Shown here: in pieces, positions 12,116 to 23,214 of the stretch
Numbering within the stretch: the stretch's first letter is position 1
Layout: each line of letters opens with the position of its first letter
Assembly: GCA_001792895.1 (NCBI GenBank)
Contig: MARA01000023.1
Span: 248,001 to 312,000, forward strand
Direction of reading: 5' to 3'
DNA: 64,000 nt
Source: Lentinus brumalis
Taxonomy: Eukaryota; Basidiomycota; Agaricomycetes; Polyporales; Polyporaceae
The notes under the pieces: model-generated
The model's input: the letters and a program-made list of their open reading frames with translations, nothing else
What the model was told of the DNA's origin: nothing
Databases searched by the model: none
Position numbers and translations under genes: made by a program

Positions 12116-12789
12116 TCATGTGCGCACGACGACGACCGCACAAAGCACGGCCGCAGCGACAGCGAGCACGAACACGACCAGCGCGACCAGGCAGCGCCGC
12201 GCCCACCGGACCTCCGTGCGGCGCATGCTCTCGATGAGCTCCGCGCGCTCGCTCTCGGGCTTGGACGCCTCCCAGTCGGACGGCGCGCGCAGCGGCGAGA
12301 GCAGGATCAGCGCGCCAGCCAGCCAGAACAGCGGGAACACTGGTGATTTCAGAACGAACGGCGGTCAGCACGTTGCACGCACACACTAATCGAGCGCAAG
12401 GCCGAGGGAGACTTACGGAAGCCGAACTTGAAGAGGTACATCGCGAGCGTGGGCTGGTCCGCGACGCGCGAGTACGCCGGCGGCTCGAGCCCCGAGCACT
12501 GTTCGTACGGCGGGGGAAGCGTCTCGGATGCGTCCGTGTGCGCCGAGAGCCGGAGCTCGTCGTGTCGGCTCTCGCGCGTGCCCGAAGGCCGCGAGGCCCC
12601 GAAGAAGTCGTCGACCGCGTCGGTCGTCTCCTCGATCGATGCGCGCACGGCGCGCGGGGTCTGGGTGCGAGCTGGAGATGGGGGCGCGAGTTGAGCCTCG
12701 ATGTCGATGTCCTGCACGGGGGTCGCGGTGCGGTAGAAGAGACCGAAGATGGTGGGGCGCGAGGTGGAGGTGGAGGCCGTGGAAGACAT
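12116..12789 (-). CDS. Small two-helix membrane protein, Ser/Thr/Pro-rich N-terminus
   Basis: Two exons, 12789-12417 and 12339-12116, give a 198-residue protein; the intron is 77 nt. The N-terminal 110 residues are rich in Ser, Thr and Pro and carry a PPPYEQ / PPAY pair of PPxY-type motifs, which often bind WW domains of Nedd4/Rsp5 ubiquitin ligases. The intron joint gives YLFKFGFLFPLFWLAG, the first membrane helix (through ILLSPLRAP). A charged linker follows (ESERAELIESMRRTEVRWARR), then a second helix of about 22 residues ending in VVVVRT. I recognise the pattern from hypothetical proteins of Agaricomycetes but know no function. Its PPxY motifs suggest an adaptor or a cargo of a Rsp5-type ligase, which is an inference. 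Confidence 0.7.
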
Positions 12790-13394
12790 TGCGACAGGCG
12801 TGTTATGGAGTAGAGATGGACTCGAGGGCTCTAGAGGAGGCGAACAGGTGGGATGAGTCCATTGCAGTAGTGGGCGAGGGTATATAAGCTGCTCGCGAAG
12901 GGCAATCCGAGGCGATTGGTAGCAATCCGTGGGTGGACGCAGGTCGACGCCCACAGAGCGCGATCGCCTTCCCGACGCCTTCCGCATTCGCCTACACGGC
13001 CAAACAAACACTCGCCCACCGTCGCCCACGTGGCAAATAGGCAGACGCCCTACCGGGCTTCTCGGCCGCGGGCAACTCAGCGAGCGGCGGGACTCACGCG
13101 CACGTCGCATGCGTATTCTGCAACTACTGCTTGTATTCGAACACTGGACTACTTCTGTTACTGATGTACAACAACACAACCCTGCTGTCTATTCGTACAA
13201 CAAACATCTATGAATGCAACGTCCGAATCAGAGTCGCGCCGCGGTGCAATCGCATCCGCCGCAACTGCCTGATCGAACACTGCGACCCAAGAATGACCGG
13301 AAACATAGAAATGCGAGTGGAGAGGAACATTCGTCATGCGAGGATCGTGTCTGTGGGCCCTCCGCGACCTTGTATGCACATGCGCTCTGCGGCA
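12790..13394. other. Intergenic between two minus-strand genes
   Basis: Promoter of the two-helix protein gene and 3' flank of the RRM gene. Overlapping short frames on both strands show no domain features. Confidence 0.5.
12881..12887 (-). promoter_or_regulatory. TATA-like element of the two-helix membrane protein
   Basis: Reads TTATATA on the minus strand, about 92 bp upstream of the ATG at 12789, a typical distance for a fungal TATA box. The position is the only support. Confidence 0.4.
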
Positions 13395-16378
13395 TCACTG
13401 ACTCTCCAGAGGCGCACCGCTGGTCACCTTCTGCTTCTCGACGACGTGGGTTTCGAGGCGCACGTCGCCGACGCACATCCCGCTACCAACGACGGTGACG
13501 TTCGGTCCCTTGAACGCCTCTCCGCCGTCAGCGAAGAAGCCCGAGTACGGCGTCGCCGGGCTGAGCGAGGCGGGAGTGCGAGACGAGTATGTGAGTGCAG
13601 GGGAGACCACCGGCGACTCCTCGTCTTCGTCATCGCCGTGCTGCGTCTGCGCAACGCCAGCCGAATGACCAGCCGACATCGCAGGGCTTTTGGACATGCC
13701 GTTCTTCATAGGAACAGACGAGTTCATAGTGCTGGGGTTCATGTTCAGACGAGAGACGCCGCTCGAGACGTTGATGTTGTGCTTGCTGGAGAATAGTGTC
13801 TGGGTATCGGGTAGGGAGTGGCCGGCGCTGCGCGATGGGCCTGTGGCGACGTATGGGGCGTGCTTGCTGTGCGTGGTCTGGGTGCTGTTCATATTTGCGC
13901 GTTGCGTGTTGCGGTTCGAATTGTTGGCGTGGAGACTGATGTTGGAGTCGTATAAGGGGACATTAGCGGTAGTGGTATGCGAGCGGGCACCAAGGTATTG
14001 AGAGGGCAACGTGGACGACCGGATGTGCACAGCCTGGTTATCGACCTCCGAACGAGCCTGCGTCGCCAACGTGTGATTGCGTTGACGGGTCTGTTGGCCC
14101 GAGAGCGCCAACTGCCGCTCCAGATCAAGCGCAAGTTGCTCTTCACCAGCAGCGAAGCCGAAGCCTCGGACAAGCGAGCGCGGGTCTTGCACGAGCCCGG
14201 CAGTAGCGTGGAAGTCGTCCTCGGACATGGGGGGCAGGAAGTCCAGCAAACGCCGGTTTGTCTCTGCACGCTGGTCGTCGATGAGCGCACCAGACGTCCC
14301 TAGCTGCGACTGCTGGAGTCGCCCCGGGAAGGAATCCGTGACAGCGCCCGAGCGTTGCTGACGAGCATGTGCGTGCAAGATGAGCTGCTCCACGGGGGTG
14401 TAACCGTTCGACGCGCGAGCGCGGAGTCCTTGGATACCCATCCCGAGCAACGCCAGCTGCAGGTCGCTCTGGTCGTCGGCTGATCCTAACCCGGTGTCCG
14501 AGAGCTGCTGAGGCAGACGGAGACTCTGTACGGGAGCGTTGGCCGCCCGTGCTTGGAGAGCGTCGTAGCCTGGGACGCTGACACCTGCGCCAAGCTCGGT
14601 ACCATGACGGCCGAAGGGGCCTTGATTGGGCAGGGGAGACGTAGCATGCAGCGGGGTCACTTCGCTTCCGATATTGCCAAAGCCCAACTGGTTAAAGGCG
14701 AGGCCGAGGTTCCCATTCGCTGTGCTGGGCAAGCTTTGGAGGCCGATGTCAGTCAGCGTCGGCGACTGGTCAGTAGCTTGATAGTGTGAACCCTTCATGT
14801 TCAGGAGGGCGGCACGAGCCATGGTCAGACGAGCTGGCGACTGCTCGTCCTCGCGGGTGTGACGTTCTGTCCGCTGCAATATATCCATCTCGTGAGCGAC
14901 TCCCAAACGGTGCCCACAAGCAGCTCGACGTACCCTGAGCTCCCTCTGTTCGCTTGTGTCTGCGAATCTCACTGAGATCCGGCATCCCGCGTCGTTCCAT
15001 CCCCTCACTAGTCGTCCATGCAGACGTTCGACGATGTCTTCGGCTGCAGTGCGACTCTCGAGCCTGTGCAGATGTTGAGCAAGTGACGAACCTCCTCTGC
15101 GGTGAAAACTCACCGAACGAATGCGATGATCCTCGGTGGGCTGCTGAGGCGAGTATGGAAGAACCGGGAACTCATGACGCGATACGGCGTAACGAGGGCG
15201 CGCAGGGTCTCTTCAGTGATGCTCAACGGCAAACCCTCCATGTACAAATTTGTAGATGCTTGATCGCCGAGCTGCTCCATCTTCACCTTGAACGAATCTG
15301 CTGGGCCGGTGTTGGAAGTAAGGGCTGCTGGGACAGTCGCGTAGGCTGTACCAGGGATCTTGTGTACTTGCTGTATGCGTGTATGCGTATCGAATTAGCT
15401 GAATGCGAGACGGATACCAATCGAGATTACCTTGGAGAAGGAGGGATGCAGATTACGATACTTGCGCAGCGACTCGATGCACTTCTCCGCAGCCGAGAGG
15501 CGCTCGAAGCTGAGAAGTGGGTCAGGACATTGTCCACAACGGATATGGACGACAGACTCACAGAACGAACCCATAACCCCTGTATATGCGCGTCAATCAG
15601 GCAAGGATTCAAAAAACGGTGGTCCCTAGAGCCAAGAACTGGCTACTTACGAAGGTTTGTCACTGACGTGCCTGGTGAAGGTCCGCACGCTCAGGACTGC
15701 GCCAAACGGGCGCGTCATAGCAAGAAGATCCTCCTCCGGGAAGTTGGGAGGCAATCCATTGATGTAGACGTTTGGGGGCCGTGGATCCGAGTCGAGGGAC
15801 GGGGGGCTTGCGACTTCTGCCTGCTGTGCCGCTTCTTGGAAGGCAGCCTGAGCGCGTGCAGCAGCTGGGATGAACGGCGGGGGTAGAGTGTCTGGAGACA
15901 CTTTACGGGCCACTGCTTCGTGGGTAGGCGCTGGAAGTGCACAGCAATCAGTACGCGGGCGCACGCTGTCGAGTGTACTTATATGACACATACTTGGGCT
16001 GCTATGTTCGCGGGGCGTGAAGGTCTCGCGCTCGGCAGTTGCTGCGGGATCCTGGAGCACCGCCGGGCTGTCGAGCTCGGGGGCAAGGCAATGAATGTCA
16101 ATGGGCGTGTCGAGCAAACGTGATTGGAACTGAGACGCCGAGGCTGAGAATGCAGCAGAAAGGGAGAGGTCGGACGACGCGTCTGAACTTGTGACGGAGC
16201 GAGGAGAGCAAAGGACGTTCGCTGCTAGACGAGACGAGGAATCAGGCGGAGTGGGAGGAGCGTGGGGCAGGGTAGGAGGTGTCGCGGGCGTGTCGCGGGC
16301 GGGAGAGCGAGGGAAAGCGGACGAGAGCGGGGGAGAGCGTGCTGGAGAATACTGTGCGGGAGCTGGCGAGGTAGACAT
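13395..16378 (-). CDS. Tandem-RRM RNA-binding protein (RBMS/MSSP-like)
   Basis: Starts at 16378 with a long Ser/Pro/Ala-rich N-terminus. RRM1 begins near 15780 with RNP2 NVYINGLP and continues through FGAVLSVRTFTRHVSDKPS to RNP1 GYGFVLF, which is assembled across introns near 15655-15530. A linker follows (SLRKYRNLHPSFSK, then a VKMEQLGDQ segment), then RRM2 from near 15255 with RNP2 TNLYMEGLP and RNP1 RIIAFVRLESR. The 400-residue C-terminal tail (15040-13395) is low in complexity and rich in Asn, Ser and Gln, as in many fungal mRNA regulators. Two close RRMs with this linker resemble animal RBMS/MSSP proteins and related fungal mRNA-binding proteins. It probably binds AU-rich single-stranded RNA in the cytoplasm, which is an inference. 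A 63-nt GT-AG intron (15993-15931) is open in frame and a multiple of three, so retention would leave an intact protein. Confidence 0.82.
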
Positions 16379-17213
16379 TGCAGGAGAAGACGTGAAGCGA
16401 GCGGAAGTGCGAGGAGGACGATATAAGGACTGGGAGCGGGATACGAGGAAGTAGTATGCAGAGATTAGCTGTACTCGGACGGCTGGGAGCCCGGGGACGG
16501 GCGTGTACTACGAGGAGAGCGAGGTAAGGTTGTCTGGAGAGCGATTAGGGCTGGGGAATTAGAGGATGAGCGGGCGGGCAGGCGAAAGGGAGCGGGGACG
16601 CGGGGCGGGGGCTTATATACCGTGGCAGGGGACGCCGTCCATCAAACCATGAGCTTCTCTTCGACAGCAGCGGGCAGCCCTCGTCCGCATCCGGCTGCGA
16701 CATCGCAGCCAGCGACGGACGGAGGCGATCCTCGACACAAGCTGTGCCTCCCGCTGCCATATCGAGTGCGCCTCGCGTGCGAGTGACACACAGAATGTGA
16801 GGCCGACTTCCGCAGACGGTCGACGTCCGTCTCTCCCTCGGGTCAGATTAAACCTCTCGCCCGATCCGGCAGGCTTCCCGCTCAATCCCCCGCCGTCAGC
16901 TGCACCGTCGACGCCCGCGCTGATGACTGTCACTCACCGTTGCTGCCCGTCGCCGTCTTGTCGCCTACGCGCAGAACTGCGTCTGCAGCGTCTCGTCTGG
17001 GACACCGCGCCGGGCAGCGGCTGGAGTCAACGTTGGTTCTCTTCGGACATGTCGCCAGGGGTGGGCCATGCTTCACAAGCGATTCGGCTTCTGCTTCGAT
17101 TCACGACCTGCAGCCGTCTTCGCATCGTTGAACGAACGTCGAAGTTCGCTAGCCGAGGCACTACGTCACAGGCTGTTTGCGTATATGGCTGCTTTACTAC
17201 CGACCCTTAATAA
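16379..17213. other. Upstream region of RRM gene and of tRNA-Lys
   Basis: Contains the RRM gene promoter, including a TATATA at about 16615-16620, roughly 235 bp from the ATG, which could belong to a long 5' UTR. No additional gene recognised. Confidence 0.45.
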
Positions 17214-17310
17214 GCCCGCCTAGCTCAATCGGCCAGAGCGTCAGACTTTTACGCATGCATCGGCGTGCCATGTAATCTGAAGGCTGCGAGTTCGACCCTC
17301 GCGGTGGGCT
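17214..17310 (+). tRNA. tRNA-Lys (anticodon UUU), with intron
   Basis: Complete cloverleaf. Acceptor stem GCCCGCC pairs with GGTGGGC (17303-17309) and the discriminator is T at 17310. The D-arm starts TAGCTCAATCGG. The anticodon stem TCAGA / TCTGA flanks the loop C-T-TTT-A-A, so the anticodon TTT lies at 17248-17250. A 23-nt intron (17252-17274) sits one base after the anticodon, the canonical nuclear position. The T-arm is GCGAG-TTCGACC-CTCGC. The body agrees with eukaryotic tRNA-Lys. Confidence 0.95.
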
Positions 17311-18214
17311 TGTCGCCTGTATTGATGATGTTTTGCCGCAGTGAAGTTTTTATGGGACCTGTCAAGCTAGCTCACCGCAAAGCCATTCTGTACTTACGCC
17401 ACGTTGCTGCTGGACGGAACGACGGCCGCTGGACTGTAGAGTGCAGCAACTTAAGCTCACCAAGTATACTATAAGCGTAAGCGGGCTTGCGAGGCTCGAT
17501 CCTACTGTACTCTACCGGTACCTCTCCAGGGCATCGCCTCTCGTCGCGCCCTACTACGTGACCTAAAATATGCACCGCCCATAGAAGCAATCGGGTGAGA
17601 ATAAACTTGGCTGCTACTTGGGTTTGCCTGACATAAATCGTTGATAGGTCGCAGGGTGGGGGCTCCTTTCCTCCCTGACCCTGAGGGACTCCGATTGTGC
17701 CCTCTCCTCCCCTGGACGGCTGGCCAGCCTGTGTTCAAGTACCTACTCGCAATTACTCATCCCCTCGATGCCGTTCCCGATCTCCTTCAGCTCCTTCGGC
17801 GACATCGTCACCGCCGTCGACCTCGCCATGCGCATCTCACTCGACAATACTCTCCCTGCGTTGGTGCTCACCTGATCAGATGCCCACAAATCAACCATTA
17901 TCCTGCATATCGTACTTGAAGATTCTGTGCCTTTTCGTAGCACTGAATCAACCCATTTCCTCCTGTATTGGACAACACGCACCGCTCGGCCTTTACATGT
18001 CATCTCCTGGATCTCGTGATCTCGCCCGAGCCGCATCGTTCTGGGCCCAGGTGCATCTCACGCTCATACGTACCCGGTACGCCAGCAGGCTTGCTCGAGG
18101 AGTCGCCTTGACGTTCACTTCGGTGGTGTTCATGTGAACAGTCGTCCATTACAGTACAGTACTTATGATATCGTACACATTGCTGTTTGAAGCGTCGCGG
18201 CGTCTTCAGCCAAA
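17311..18214. other. Intergenic, no gene recognised
   Basis: Follows the tRNA gene and ends at the stop of the small hydrophilic protein. Only short overlapping frames without family features. Confidence 0.5.
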
Positions 18215-18901
18215 TCAACTCTCCTGCTCCTCCTCCGTTGGAACCTCCCTCGGAACCACGCCCGCGCCGTACTGGTCTTTGCCCAGGTGGTGCCTCTTGC
18301 GGTGCGCCTGGCCGTCATGATGCATCTCCGCGCTGCTCATGCCGCCAGCGGGCTTGCCAATGCCCGCGTAGACGTCTTGCGACGTTGCGCCCTGGAGGGT
18401 GTCGCCCGCCGATGTGGGCGTCGCGTACGGGTCCTTGTCAATGACCGTCCGCGAGTCAGGGGCAGGAGCGAGTGGCTGCGTGTTGCTGTCGACGCGGTGG
18501 ACCGGCGAAGGGCCGCGAGCGGCTCCTTCGCGTGAGCTGAGGATATCTGACTGAAGGGCTGGATGGACGTCAGATACAGGGTCGGCGGGGATGGAAGGAA
18601 GCATACTCACGTCCTGAACCGCTCGAATGCGTTCCGGGCGCTGCTCCTCCTGATGAAGGAGCATCACGGCCTGTTGATTGAGGCTGGTGCTGGTCCGCGT
18701 GCCGCTTCTGGTCTGTACGGATAACATTGAGTTCATACGCAGATACGAGCTGCAAACGTGAGGTTACATACCTCGCGGCAGGTCAACAGCGACAAAGTGG
18801 TGTCCAGTGGTCGCCTGGTCAGCGCCAGGGATGCGATTCCTGCTGGCCTCGCCGCCAACGAAGTCGTTGTGGCGGTGCGAAGTGATAGCTTCGTTGGACA
18901 T
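18215..18901 (-). CDS. Small hydrophilic protein, function unknown
   Basis: Three exons from ATG 18901: the first runs to a donor near 18772 (MSNEAITSHRHNDFVGG to VDLPR), the second carries QKRHADQHQPQSTGRDAP, and the third begins after the acceptor near 18552 with LQSDILSSREGAARG and ends in EEEQES at 18215. The product is about 190 residues, very polar and rich in His, Gly, Ser and Gln, with no membrane segment or signal peptide. The C-terminal part (GATSQDVYAGIGKPAGGMSS, then a His/Gly/Lys-rich segment) repeats a short glycine-rich pattern seen in basidiomycete stress-related hydrophilic proteins, but I cannot name a family. A TATA box 106 bp upstream suggests a regulated gene. Confidence 0.6.
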
Positions 18902-19006
18902 GATGGATTATGGATGCGAGTGGGGAAGAAAATGTGCAAGTTGGATGTGTCGTGTGCGTGGAAGGTCGTGAACGTTAGTGAAGAATGTGTTCCAGTTGGG
19001 CCAACC

Positions 19007-19013
19007 TTATATA
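19007..19013 (-). promoter_or_regulatory. TATA box of the small hydrophilic protein gene
   Basis: TATATAA on the minus strand, 106 bp before the ATG at 18901. Perfect consensus. Confidence 0.6.
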
Positions 19014-19277
19014 CTTAGGGTGTTGGCCAGCGGTGGGACCAAGTGGGACACTTGCATCATACCATGACGCCGGGCGCTCAACGTCATCGTTGGATATTGG
19101 CTGCCCGGAAAGGCAAGTGTCGGTGCTCGCACTCCCTAATGGAACTCCCCAGAAGATTCACCCTAAGTAGCCGGATCCACTCGCCTGCATTGATGTGAGT
19201 CGATGTTGTCATTTGTTGGCGCGAGCACCCACTCGAGCGTTGCCCGCGTCAGTCTCCATTCCAGTCAGCGCTCGTCA

Positions 19278-21699
19278 CTACAGCGCGGCGTCGGGAGACG
19301 ACACCACGACCTTGCGAACTACTCTGCGCGTCGACCCGTCGTCGTCCCTCACCCAGTCGCGGACCAGGACGTAGCCGCCTCTCCGCGGCAGCCATACGCA
19401 CCATACATACCAGTACGCAACTCCACCGAAGGAGATCAGCCATGCGACAAGTACATGTAGCTTCGAAGAGCAGCCGTCAGATGAATAGCATGAGTACATA
19501 GCGAGTGGCAAACGTACCCAGTAAGGGAGGTGGTCGTACACCTTGTAGCCGTTCGCAGGCGGCTTCAAGGGAACCGCGACGAGGAAGACGTTCGAGAGGA
19601 AGAAGAACAGCACCACCGGTGTCCATGCCTTGAATGGAGGCACCCAGTCGTACGACGCACGCAGCGACTGCAGCCTCTTCGGCAACAGGACGTCCGGTGT
19701 GTGGATAAAGAGCAGGCCGCCAGAGACGAACATGTTGATGAGCGCTAGTGGATAAGACGACACTGAACACAGCTCGTCAGTAAGGGCGCAGTGTGACTCG
19801 ATGGTAGCACGAACGGCTCAGCATGAAGAGGTAGGCATCGCCAGGGGGGATGAGCAGTACCAAGCCGCTCGTGACTAGCCACTGTTCGAACAGCCCGCCC
19901 AAGGGCGCGCCGAACGGCTTGTTGCTGGCGAAGAAGGAAGAGAAGGGCAGAACGCCTTCCCTCCCTAGCTCCTGAACCACTGTGTGGACGTTTCGTAAGA
20001 AACATGCGAGCAACATAGAAAAACTACGAGTCCATACCTCGCCCATGTGTGAACAGGACCGCGAGGATATTCCCAACGGTTGACAACGCGATAATGACGC
20101 TGACTATCTGGATCAACCTCGTCAGCATGGTGTAGAGCTTCCCGTGTCCAAGGCTCGCGTACCCGTTCAGCGCCGACTCCCCACAGCTTGCCGAAGTACA
20201 AGGCGGCCGCAATGCGTCCGCTTCCAACGATCTCCTCCTTGTCCACCACGGCGTAGTATGCGATGTTCACCAGGAAGTACACTAGGGTGACGGAAAGCAT
20301 GGCCATGGGCGCAGCACGCTTGATGGTGCGCACCGGGTCGCGGACCTCCGCGAGTGCGTAATTTGCATTAGAGTACCCAATGAAGCACCTGAATTCCATA
20401 GCCAATAAGCATGGTAGGTGAGGCAACAACTGGAAGCTTGACTCCCTACGCACCATATGACGTTGAACAGCCCAGTCACGAACGCATTCGCTCCGCCCTC
20501 CAGGCTTCCCTCCCACATCCTATCCCATTCGAAGTTCCGCGGAGGCTGCCCAAATCTTCCTGTCAGTCAATCGTCCACGCCCAGAGAGGGGGCGCCCTTA
20601 CGTTCGCCAACTTGAACCCCCGTACGCGCAACAAGGATGCCAGCCCGGTCAGGGCGATACCGGTCAGCACCACAAGCTTGAAGATGCCAAGAGCGTTCTG
20701 CAGGCGCAGTCCCGCCTTGAGCGCCACGCCATGCAAGAGGAGGGCGAAGGTGATGCACACGACCCCCGCGATGCGTGCGGTAGCCGGGGACGGAGGTCGG
20801 CTCGGGTCGAGCGCATGCAACATGTCTGGGACGGAAAGTGTTAGCTTCCGCGTGTGCTTGTAAGTCGGACACGGAGCCTACATTCTCCGAAGACTGAGCA
20901 AGAGGCAGCTTGCCATCCCTACCAGAGGAAGGTCAGTAAGCTTCGAATCCAAGCGTAGGACAGGCTGGACGTACAGTGAGAACCGCATACATCGCATATA
21001 TGCACGTTACCAGGAGCTTCGGGCGGCGGTAGATGAACTCAAGGTAATTCTTCTCCCCGCCGTTGCGAGGAAGGCCCTACGAACCCGAGCAGGAACTGCA
21101 TTAGTCGGTTGTGACTGCGCGTGCGCGCGGCCTGACGTACAGTACCGAGCTCCATGTATACAGCGGTTCCGCACAGAGCGACCGCTGCTCCCAGGAGCCA
21201 CATGGCGAGCGACAGGCCGACGCTTCCCGAGGAACGGAGGATGACACTGGGTGTCGCGAAGATCCTGTGCGTTCACCACGGGTGGTTCAGTCGGGACGAG
21301 GACCTTCTATACCAGTGGTAGCCTTTCTCACCCAGTCCCGATAACCCTGTTGAAGATCAGCGACGCGGTACTTGTCAGGCCTGAAGCCGACCTTGTTAGT
21401 TGTGCGGTCGCAGAAGAGACGCAACGCAGTGCGAAGCCTGACCTAGTCTTCGTTTCTGCGTTGGCACATCCTCCACTGCCGTCATTCGTGTCAGCTGTGC
21501 ATGAAAGCCAAAGGGTCTGAAAGCGACACGCACACTCTGTTTCGGGGTCGTCGTTATCAACGAGCGCAACTGTGCGCACGTCCACCGACGCGTACTTCTT
21601 GACGGCGTCCCCGTCAAAGCTGGCGTCTTCGGAGCCCAGCAGAGGCTCGTGCTCGGGCGTGTCAGAAGATCCCGCGCCGGTGTGACTTCGTCGAGACAT
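19278..21699 (-). CDS. MUP1-type high-affinity amino-acid (methionine) permease, APC family
   Basis: Plasma-membrane amino-acid/proton symporter of the LAT branch of the APC superfamily. From ATG 21699 a polar N-terminus precedes TM1, which carries the substrate-site signature ASLIFNRVIGTG joined across an intron (near 21340 and 21265) to IFATPSVILRSSGSVG. Then come GTAVYMELGT, GLPRNGGEKNYLEFIYRRPK (about 21065-21010), a long hydrophobic block at 20820-20590, FIGYSNANYALAEVRDP near 20380 in the conserved TM6 region, and IVSVIIALSTVGNILAVLFT near 20100. The C-terminal helices end in a basic tail at 19278. About 12 helices and roughly 10 introns. I see no break; one exon edge near 20160 needs the acceptor before ATAGTC to stay in frame. 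Methionine specificity is inferred from similarity to MUP1; other neutral amino acids are possible. Confidence 0.88.
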
Positions 21700-22492
21700 C
21701 TTCGTTGTCGGTGGGTATATGTAGTTTGCCCTTCAGCCCGACTTTACGTTGCTCGACTGCAAGGGACGTGGTCAGGACCAAGATCTGCACGTCCGAGGCG
21801 AGCATGCCAGAGACGATAAGCTTATCCAAGCTCGCAATGTCGGGAAGTCGACATTCCAAACCTGTGTGTGAGTGCGTGAGAGGCAGACAGGCGGTGAGAG
21901 TCGCCGGTATTGCAATCTTGCGCCAGGATGGCGACTCCGGGCGGCTTTGGACCAGAGACAGAAACGCCCGCTGAGAGGTACATAAGGACGCTGAAGGCGG
22001 TGGCAGCACTGCAGGTACCAGGAGAGACACCGAGCACGCAGGCGGCAGTAGAACGCCCGCTATGATTGGAAGAGGAAGGCAGAAGGTCGACGCGATAGTG
22101 CGAAGTCATAAGCGCAGAACTGGAGCGGAACCTTGGGTAACGAATTCACACCAACTGCATGATGCGGCAGCAGGTCAGATGGACGAACGGCGCGCAAATG
22201 AAACATAGACAACGTGCGACAGTGGCCCGAGGGTGGTCGAATATGCCGCTCAGGCCGCTCAGCAGACCTCCAGAGTTACTAAGTACTGGCCGCATACACA
22301 CCGCCCAAACCACAACGAAGCATAGCCTCGCACTATAGCAACGATCGATGGCAACAGGATGACGTCTGCAATTGTACATTGCAGGTGTGTGAGAATACAA
22401 GGATGGTTTTCTTCTGCTTCTTAACTTCTAGTCCGCTACCCGAGAACGCGTCCGGAACCTCGACTCATGCCAGAGGAGGCGGAGTGGCGAGA
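21700..22492. other. Promoter of the permease gene and 3' flank of cyclophilin
   Basis: Both neighbours are on the minus strand. A minus-strand frame at 22030-21662 enters the permease start but has no coding features. Nothing else recognised. Confidence 0.5.
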
Positions 22493-23214
22493 TTAGACGG
22501 TTCCGCTGTTCGCGATGGTGATGCGAGCCTTGGGGGTACCCGACGCAGAGCCGAGGGACTCGATCTTCTTCACGAGGTCCATGCCGTCAACGACCTCGCC
22601 TGCAAAACGAAGAGCTTGTCAGACGCATTCCACCAACTGAAGTGAGACACCACGTACCGAATACGACGTGAGCGCCATCGAGCCAAGACGTAACGACCGT
22701 GGTGATGAAGAACTGGGAGCCGTTGGTGTTCTTGCCAGCGTTAGCCATCGAGAGGAGACCGGGCTTGGTGTGCTTCAACTGGAAGTTCTCGTCTGCCGCG
22801 CTGTCAGCATCCCCTGCCCGCAGTCGTGCCCATACAGCCGCATATAGAGCACTCACCCGCGAACTTCTCGCCGTAGATGGACTTGCCACCGGTGCCGTTG
22901 CCGCGGGTGAAGTCGCCACCCTGGAGCATGAAGTTGGGGATGATACGGTGGAAGGAGGAGCCCTTGTAGCCGAAACCGTGCTCGCCCGTGGCGAGCTCAC
23001 GGAAGTTGCGAGCGGTCTTGGGGACAACATCGTCGTAGAGCTTGAAGACGATGCGGCCCGAGGGCTGGTCGTTGATGGAGATATCGAACTACGCGTTCAG
23101 AGGACAGCATAGTTGCGGGACGCGCGGGGCAGGGCACAAAAGTCAGCTCAATGTCGTCCACGCGTGATGGGCGGCAGAAGGCAGAAAACTCACGAAGACG
23201 TTGGGGTTGGACAT
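22493..23214 (-). CDS. CPR1: Cyclophilin A, peptidyl-prolyl cis-trans isomerase
   Basis: Cytosolic single-domain cyclophilin of 164 residues, the standard length. Exons: 23214-23194 (21 nt, seven codons MSNPNVF), 23088-22857, 22792-22658 and 22599-22493; all splice sites are GT-AG. The catalytic and cyclosporin-binding residues are present: the Arg of [20 protein letters not shown], FxMQ/FMLQGG, the [11 protein letters not shown] block, the active-site Trp in [12 protein letters not shown], and the C-terminal [13 protein letters not shown]. It catalyses proline isomerisation in protein folding and is the usual cyclosporin A receptor. Confidence is very high. Confidence 0.97.

Noticed and set aside
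21662..22030. 122-codon minus-strand frame overlapping the permease start
   Set aside because: The permease ATG at 21699 begins another frame that matches the APC family; this one has no family features.
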